Assembly (NCBI RefSeq): GCF_021026335.1 | Contig: NZ_JAJNCY010000005.1 | Span: forward strand, 1-64,000 | Length of the DNA: 64,000 nucleotides | Source: Rhizobium sp. C1 | GTDB lineage: Bacteria > Pseudomonadota > Alphaproteobacteria > Rhizobiales > Rhizobiaceae | Reading direction: 5' to 3' | Shown: positions 60,714 to 64,000 of the stretch, piece after piece | Layout: the number at the start of each line of letters is the position of its first letter | How positions within the stretch are numbered: the first letter of the stretch is position 1 | Position numbers and translations under genes: made by a program | The notes under the pieces: model-generated | Seen by the model: the letters and a program-made list of their open reading frames with translations, nothing else | Database searches by the model: none | What the model was told of the DNA's origin: nothing

Positions 60714-60887
60714 GGAGCTCGAATATCAAGTCGATACAAACCAGACGGTTAAGGCGACGCCACCCGGAAATTCCATGACGAATTAGCCGAAATAAGTTCG
60801 CCTGATCATGTTGCCATAAAGTTGACTATTTTTATCTTATTTCGTAGACGTCTGTTCCCGTCCACCAGCGATATCAAAGACGCTGAC

Positions 60888-61730
60888 ATGCTTGCACCAT
60901 TTCTCATCATGTTCCGCGAAGGCGTCGAGGCGGCGCTGATCGTCGGGATCATCGCCAGCTATCTGAAGCAGACCGGACGCGGCATGTGGATGCCCGTTGT
61001 CTGGATCGGCATCCTGCTTGCCATTGCGGTCTCGCTTTTCGTCGGCGCGGGTTTGCAGGTCATCAGCGCCGAATTTCCGCAGAAGGCGCAGGAGCTGTTC
61101 GAGGCGGTGATCGGCCTCGTCGCGGTGGTCGTGCTGACCTCGATGGTGTTCTGGATGCGCAAGGCAGCCCGCTCCATCAAGGCCGAACTGCACCAGTCCA
61201 TCGACGAGGCATTGGCGTCGCAGTCCGGAGGGTTCGGGCTCGCGGCCATGGCTTTCCTGGCCGTGGTGCGTGAAGGTCTTGAATCAGTTTTCTTCCTTCT
61301 GGCCACCTTCCAGCAATCGGGCAGCGCTATGGCACCGCTGGGTGCGCTTCTCGGCGTGCTTCTGGCCTTTCTTGTCGGCTACGGCATCTATATGGGCGGG
61401 TTGAAACTCAATCTCCGCCGCTTCTTCCGCTGGACCGGCGTCTTCATCCTCATCGTCGCGGCGGGCATTCTGGCCAATGCGGTGAAGGCGCTGCATGAAG
61501 CGGGCCTCTGGAACCACTTCCAGACGGTTGTTTTCGACCTGAGCGCGCGCCTGCCGCTTGATAGCCCGCTGGGCTCGGTCCTGGGCGGCATTCTCGGCTA
61601 TATCGATGCGCCGACGATCAGCGAAGTCACGGTCTATGTGGTCTTCCTGGCGATGACGCTGTTCCTCTTCCTCGCGCCGCATCAGCCGGCGCCGGGTGCG
61701 CACGCTTCCCATCCTGTCCGCAAACACTGA
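60888..61730 (+). CDS. efeU: Ferrous/ferric iron permease EfeU (FTR1 family)
   Basis: A 280-residue inner-membrane iron permease with seven hydrophobic segments. The two iron-binding REXXE motifs are present as REGVE (10-14) and REGLE (128-132), as in Fe transporters of the FTR1 type. The start is the ATG at 60888, giving the family N-terminus MLAPFLIMFREG; frame upstream is not family-like. It heads an efeUOB operon, 14 bases before efeO. EfeUOB systems import iron under low-iron or acidic conditions. Confidence 0.93.
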   Translation: MLAPFLIMFREGVEAALIVGIIASYLKQTGRGMWMPVVWIGILLAIAVSLFVGAGLQVISAEFPQKAQELFEAVIGLVAVVVLTSMVFWMRKAARSIKAELHQSIDEALASQSGGFGLAAMAFLAVVREGLESVFFLLATFQQSGSAMAPLGALLGVLLAFLVGYGIYMGGLKLNLRRFFRWTGVFILIVAAGILANAVKALHEAGLWNHFQTVVFDLSARLPLDSPLGSVLGGILGYIDAPTISEVTVYVVFLAMTLFLFLAPHQPAPGAHASHPVRKH

Positions 61731-61744
61731 AAAGATCGATCTCG

Positions 61745-62935
61745 ATGAATGGCACGCCCTCCAGGGACATCCTTCCGCGCAAGCTTCTGATGGCCGGCAT
61801 CGGCGCCTCCGTTGTGCTCGTGCTCGCCGCAGGCGCCGCATTTTACTATGCGTCCCGCTATTCGCAGGCAGAGCGCAAGGCGGCTTCCGACGGTGCCGTC
61901 ACGGTGACGATCGCCGGCAAAAGCTGTGAGCCGAATGCCTTGACCGTGCCGGCGGGCAAGACGGTCTTCAGGATCGTCAACACGTCCGATCGCGCTGTCG
62001 AATGGGAAATCCTCGATGGCGTCATGGTTCTGGAGGAGCGTGAAAACATCGCCCCCGGCTTCACCCAGAACCTGACGGCAACGCTGGAACCCGGCAACTA
62101 CCAGATCACCTGCGGCCTGTTGTCGAACCCGCGCGGCACCCTGCATGTCACGGCGGCTGCCGCCGGAACGCAAACCACGGCCCAGCCCTCGATGAAGGCC
62201 TTTATCGGCGCCATGGCCGAGTACAAGGTCTATCTCGCGGGCGAGACGGACGGCTTCGTCACCGCGACGAATGATCTGGCTGCTGCCATCAAGGCCGGCG
62301 ATCTTGCCAAGGCCCGCGCGCTTTATGAGCCAGCGCGCATCGCCTATGCCCACCTGCTGCCGATTGCCGGCCAGATTTCCGATCTCGACAGCGCCATCGA
62401 TGCCCGCGCCGATTATTTCGAGAAGAAGGAGCAGGATCCGGCTTTTGGCGGCCTGCATCGCATCGAATATGGGCTGTTTGCTGAAAACAGTCTCGAAGGA
62501 CTGGCGCCTGTCGCCGACAAGCTCACCGCCAATGCCCAGACGCTTGCCGATCGCATCCACGATCTGCGCATCACGCCGGCGCAGATGATCAGCGGCGCGG
62601 CGGCCGCGATGGATCGTTTTGCCTCCGCCGGCGCGGGGCTTGATGAAGACCGCTATGCCCATACCGATCTCGCCTCTTTCGACGCATCGCTTGCCGGCGT
62701 GCAGAAGGTCACCGATCTGATTGCGCCCGTCGCCGCCAAGACCCATTCCGCCCTGATCGAACGGATCGGCGACGATCTTGTGGTGTTGCAGAAAACGCTC
62801 GGCAAATATCACCGCGCCGATGGCTATGTTCCCTATTCAACCCTGACCGAAGACGACAAGTCCGACCTGAAGAAACAGGCCGCAGCACTTGCCGCCGATC
62901 TTGGCAAGCTTCTTGAAACCTTGAGGTTAAGCTGA
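61745..62935 (+). CDS. efeO: Iron uptake protein EfeO (cupredoxin + M75 domain)
   Basis: A 396-residue exported protein. One N-terminal membrane/signal segment (about 12-35) is followed by a cupredoxin-like domain (about 50-137) with C61 and C123, then an M75 (imelysin-like) helical domain with the metal-binding HXXE motif as H238-R-I-E241 in GGLHRIEYGLF. It hands iron to EfeU, with EfeB acting as peroxidase. TGATG overlap couples it to efeB. The signal looks like an uncleaved anchor; cleavage is uncertain. Confidence 0.92.
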   Translation: MNGTPSRDILPRKLLMAGIGASVVLVLAAGAAFYYASRYSQAERKAASDGAVTVTIAGKSCEPNALTVPAGKTVFRIVNTSDRAVEWEILDGVMVLEERENIAPGFTQNLTATLEPGNYQITCGLLSNPRGTLHVTAAAAGTQTTAQPSMKAFIGAMAEYKVYLAGETDGFVTATNDLAAAIKAGDLAKARALYEPARIAYAHLLPIAGQISDLDSAIDARADYFEKKEQDPAFGGLHRIEYGLFAENSLEGLAPVADKLTANAQTLADRIHDLRITPAQMISGAAAAMDRFASAGAGLDEDRYAHTDLASFDASLAGVQKVTDLIAPVAAKTHSALIERIGDDLVVLQKTLGKYHRADGYVPYSTLTEDDKSDLKKQAAALAADLGKLLETLRLS

Positions 62936-64000
62936 TGACCAGCCTGAAAGACACGATGGACAAGGACAGTCTCGTTTCGCCGGCACGCCGCCGCCTGCTG
63001 ATCGGCGCGAGCATGGGGGCTGCGGGCGTGATCGCCGGCGCAACCAGCGCTGCCGCCTCCGAAACCATGATCACGAGCGATGTCACCAATGCGCCGGAAA
63101 GCGACAAGCTGGACGAACGCCAGCCGTTTTACGGTCTGCATCAGTCCGGCATCGTTACGCCGCGCCCGGCAACGGGCCTTGCCGTCGCCTTCGACGTGCT
63201 GGCGCAGAACCGCGGCGATCTGGAGCGACTGTTCCGGACGCTGACCGAACGCGCCGCCTTTCTCACGAAGGGGGGGCCTGTTCCGCAGCTCGACCCCAAA
63301 TTCCCGCCGGCCGATTCCGGCATTCTCGGCCCGGTGGTCACGCCGGACAATCTGACGATCACCGTTTCCATCGGCGAAACGCTCTTTGACGACCGCTTCG
63401 GCCTGAAGAGCGCCAAGCCGAAGCGCCTTCAGAGGATGAAGGATTTTCCGAACGACGCCTTGCAGCATGAGCTTTGCCACGGCGACATCCTGATCCAGAT
63501 CTGCTCCAACACGCAGGATACCAATGTTCACGCCCTGCGCGACATCATCAAGAATACGCCGGATCTGATGATGGTGCGATGGAAGCAGGAAGGCAGTGTG
63601 CCCGTGCAGCCGCCGCATTCGGAAAAGGCGAAGGAAAGTGCACGCAACTTCCTTGGTTTCCGCGATGGCAGCGCCAATCCGAACTCCGCCGATCCTGCCC
63701 TCATGGACAGGATCGTCTGGGTGCAGCCGGAGAGCGACGAGCCCGCCTGGGCCGCCCATGGCAGCTATCAGGCCGTGCGCATCATCCGCAATTTCGTCGA
63801 GCGTTGGGACCGCACGCCCTTGCAGGAGCAACAGACGATCTTCGGCCGGCAGAAGGCCAGCGGCGCACCAATGGACGGCAAGGTCGAAACCGACGTGCCT
63901 GATTATGCCGCCGATCCGGACGGCAAGGTCACGCCGCTGACCTCGCATATCCGGCTTGCCAATCCACGCGACAAGGAGGCGGAGGCCCATCTCATCCTGC
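62935..64000 (+). CDS. efeB: Deferrochelatase/Dyp-type peroxidase EfeB (cut by window end)
   Basis: The first 355 codons of a heme peroxidase. The N-terminus has a twin-arginine signal (PARRRLLIGASMGAAG, cleavage near TSAAASET). The Dyp motif GFRDGSANP and the probable proximal heme His in TSHIRLANPRD are visible. It starts at 62935 in a one-base overlap with the efeO stop and has no stop before the window edge. EfeB releases or oxidises iron in the periplasm as part of EfeUOB. Only the last part of the protein is missing. Confidence 0.92.
   Translation, partial: MTSLKDTMDKDSLVSPARRRLLIGASMGAAGVIAGATSAAASETMITSDVTNAPESDKLDERQPFYGLHQSGIVTPRPATGLAVAFDVLAQNRGDLERLFRTLTERAAFLTKGGPVPQLDPKFPPADSGILGPVVTPDNLTITVSIGETLFDDRFGLKSAKPKRLQRMKDFPNDALQHELCHGDILIQICSNTQDTNVHALRDIIKNTPDLMMVRWKQEGSVPVQPPHSEKAKESARNFLGFRDGSANPNSADPALMDRIVWVQPESDEPAWAAHGSYQAVRIIRNFVERWDRTPLQEQQTIFGRQKASGAPMDGKVETDVPDYAADPDGKVTPLTSHIRLANPRDKEAEAHLIL

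Noticed and set aside
1-64000. CRISPR arrays, tRNA or rRNA genes, origins
   Set aside because: No regularly spaced repeats, cloverleaf-like sequences, rRNA motifs or repABC-type genes were seen on reading both strands. A covariance-model scan was not possible.

Overview
The window is G+C-rich and densely coded. Genes often overlap through ATGA, GTGA or TGATG junctions, ribosome sites are clear, and transporter families are many. This fits a chromid, megaplasmid or accessory chromosomal region of a Rhizobiales (Rhizobiaceae-like) alphaproteobacterium. The genus cannot be fixed from the sequence. I saw no rRNA, tRNA, CRISPR or replication genes. Nearly everything is catabolic: transporter, enzymes, and a local regulator.

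Layout. (1) 1-465: tail of an IS110-type transposase and a palindromic intergenic repeat. (2) 466-20867: amine/amino-acid catabolism, with a DadA-like oxidase beside an Lrp regulator, a dipeptide-type ABC transporter with a fused double ATPase, a class III aminotransferase, a HAD hydrolase, a PuuB-like oxidase, GabD-like and other aldehyde dehydrogenases, a TtuC-like dehydrogenase, a GhrA-like reductase, an ArgE-like deacylase and two related GNAT proteins. (3) 20903-29557: a gentisate island between IS3/IS6 remnants and an integrase remnant. Its lead gene encodes one 919-residue chain joining a salicylyl-CoA-type 5-hydroxylase to an aryl-CoA ligase. Hydrolase, gentisate dioxygenase, maleylpyruvate isomerase and fumarylpyruvate hydrolase genes follow, and a divergent IclR regulator faces them. 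(4) 29601-34943: LysR, transketolase, 2-hydroxyacid dehydrogenase and glycerate kinase. (5) 34991-42088: LysR, a split transketolase, an SDR and a TRAP transporter. (6) 42090-43121: broken IS30 and IS6 pieces and the tail of a large YDG/MBG-type adhesin.

(7) 43481-57512 is the most interesting block. An isochorismatase-fold amidase, two NodB/PuuE-type hydrolases, LeuC/LeuD-like hydratase subunits, a branched-chain-type ABC transporter, an isocitrate-lyase-superfamily lyase, a fumarate-reductase-like flavoprotein and two tandem Asp/Glu-racemase-family proteins form one run under a convergent GntR regulator. The two racemase-family proteins have Thr and Ser where the family has its two catalytic cysteines. 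My inference is a pathway that opens a cyclic imide (or related ring amide), removes the amide nitrogen, adjusts the resulting substituted maleate/succinate, hydrates it and splits it to a 2-oxoacid plus a small acid. (8) 57916-60713: a chemoreceptor and a frameshifted IS6 transposase. (9) 60888-64000: the EfeUOB iron uptake operon, cut by the window end.

The islands at 21-29 kb and 43-57 kb both sit among mobile-element debris, and IS6-family fragments occur three times. I take this as a region built by successive insertions, with insertion sequences decaying afterwards.
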